Assembly (NCBI GenBank): GCA_026122225.1
Contig: JANEZZ010001866.1
Location: forward strand, 2,046,001-2,110,000
Direction: 5' to 3'
Length of the DNA: 64,000 nucleotides
Source: Heloderma charlesbogerti
Taxonomy: Eukaryota; Chordata; Lepidosauria; Squamata; Helodermatidae
Shown here one piece after another: positions 63,296 to 64,000 of the stretch. Positions within the stretch are counted from its first letter, which is position 1. Every line of letters begins with the position of its first letter. Under the pieces are notes generated by a model. It searched no databases. It saw only the letters and a program-made list of their open reading frames with translations, and was not told the origin of the DNA. Both the position numbers and the translations under genes were made by a program.

Positions 63296-64000
63296 GTCAG
63301 TTCTCCTCTAAAATTTATATTGGCAGGGCTGGGGTGGAGGGAGGGCAGTTCGTGCAGAGGCAAAATTTTCTGCAGAAACAGACTTACTGAGAAGACGCTG
63401 GAAATGGTCCAATGAGCACGCTCTGTCATGTTGTGCTTCGGCCAACAGGGAAGCATATTTCAACTTGTAGCTGGACGATGTGTCACAGGGACAGTTCTTT
63501 GTGATGGTCAGTTGGACTGTTGGGAAGCCAAGGTTGGTTGTAAAAAGGTTCCAACAGATTTGTAAAAACAGGAAAAATGGTAGAGGCAATTGTGTCGTAG
63601 ATGGGCACCCATTGTGGAAGGCTTTGCCCTGTGAGATTGGCCTCATACGATTTACTTTTAGGTAACTTTGGATATATCTGCAGTACAAACTTAAATTGAT
63701 TTTATATCAACATAACTGGCATGGCTTCTCCCAAAGAATCCTGGCCATCGTCTTTTTGGTGAGGTGCAAAGGATTCTCTCTTAGAGATACTCATCCTGCC
63801 TCCATGCCAGTCTAGAGCTCCCAGGATTCCCTGAGGAGAGGCCATGACTGTTCAACTCATGTAGGTCTGTAATGTTAACATGCCCTCTGATTCCCTGCTG
63901 CTTCCTTTCCCTTTACTAATGTTGTTTGTTTATTTGTTTATCTATTTCCTCACACCTATTGGGTTTTACCTTGCCTGTTCAGGAGGTGGAGGGTATTAAT
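63296..64000. other. Intron after exon e31, nothing recognised
   Basis: Open frames here are short and on both strands without splice support. The window ends inside this intron. Confidence 0.55.

Overview
This is a single-gene stretch of vertebrate nuclear DNA, most likely from a squamate reptile (probably a lizard; a snake is not excluded). The evidence is many short exons with GT-AG splice sites separated by long introns, together with a typical squamate repeat load: a BovB/RTE LINE, CR1 and L2 LINEs, tRNA-derived SINEs, (CA)n microsatellites and many short palindromic (foldback) DNA transposons. There are no bacterial-style operons, CRISPR arrays or intact RNA genes.

The only host gene I can support is HECTD4, a giant HECT-domain E3 ubiquitin ligase, on the + strand. 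I reconstructed 31 consecutive internal coding exons from 7361 to 63295. Their splice phases chain without a break and give about 1,594 codons, roughly the N-terminal third of the protein. The initiator exon lies upstream of the window and the catalytic HECT domain far downstream. Codon counts, phases and splice sites were read directly; the name rests on remembered similarity to vertebrate HECTD4, which is strong along the whole chain.

Layout: 1-7360 is upstream intron with SINE/MITE debris. 7361-7878 is the first visible and longest exon. 7879-16751 is a large intron holding a degraded CR1 LINE (about 8870-13230) that is itself split by an antisense BovB fragment. 16752-21130 holds exons 2-6. 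21131-26719 is an intron carrying a full-length BovB element in antisense (22085-25308) with a perfect 12-bp target-site duplication and an uninterrupted 1,047-codon EN-RT ORF. 26720-45851 holds exons 7-19 with hAT-like and foldback elements, a 22-bp minisatellite and microsatellites. 45852-52491 is L2-rich around exon 20. 52492-63295 holds exons 21-31, closely spaced. The window ends in an intron.

I found no convincing new biological system. The most notable items are the apparently intact, young BovB LINE, an unexplained 49-codon open segment after a plausible splice acceptor in intron 16 (43048-43197), a tandem splice acceptor at exon 9, and several nested insertions that order the activity of the transposon families.
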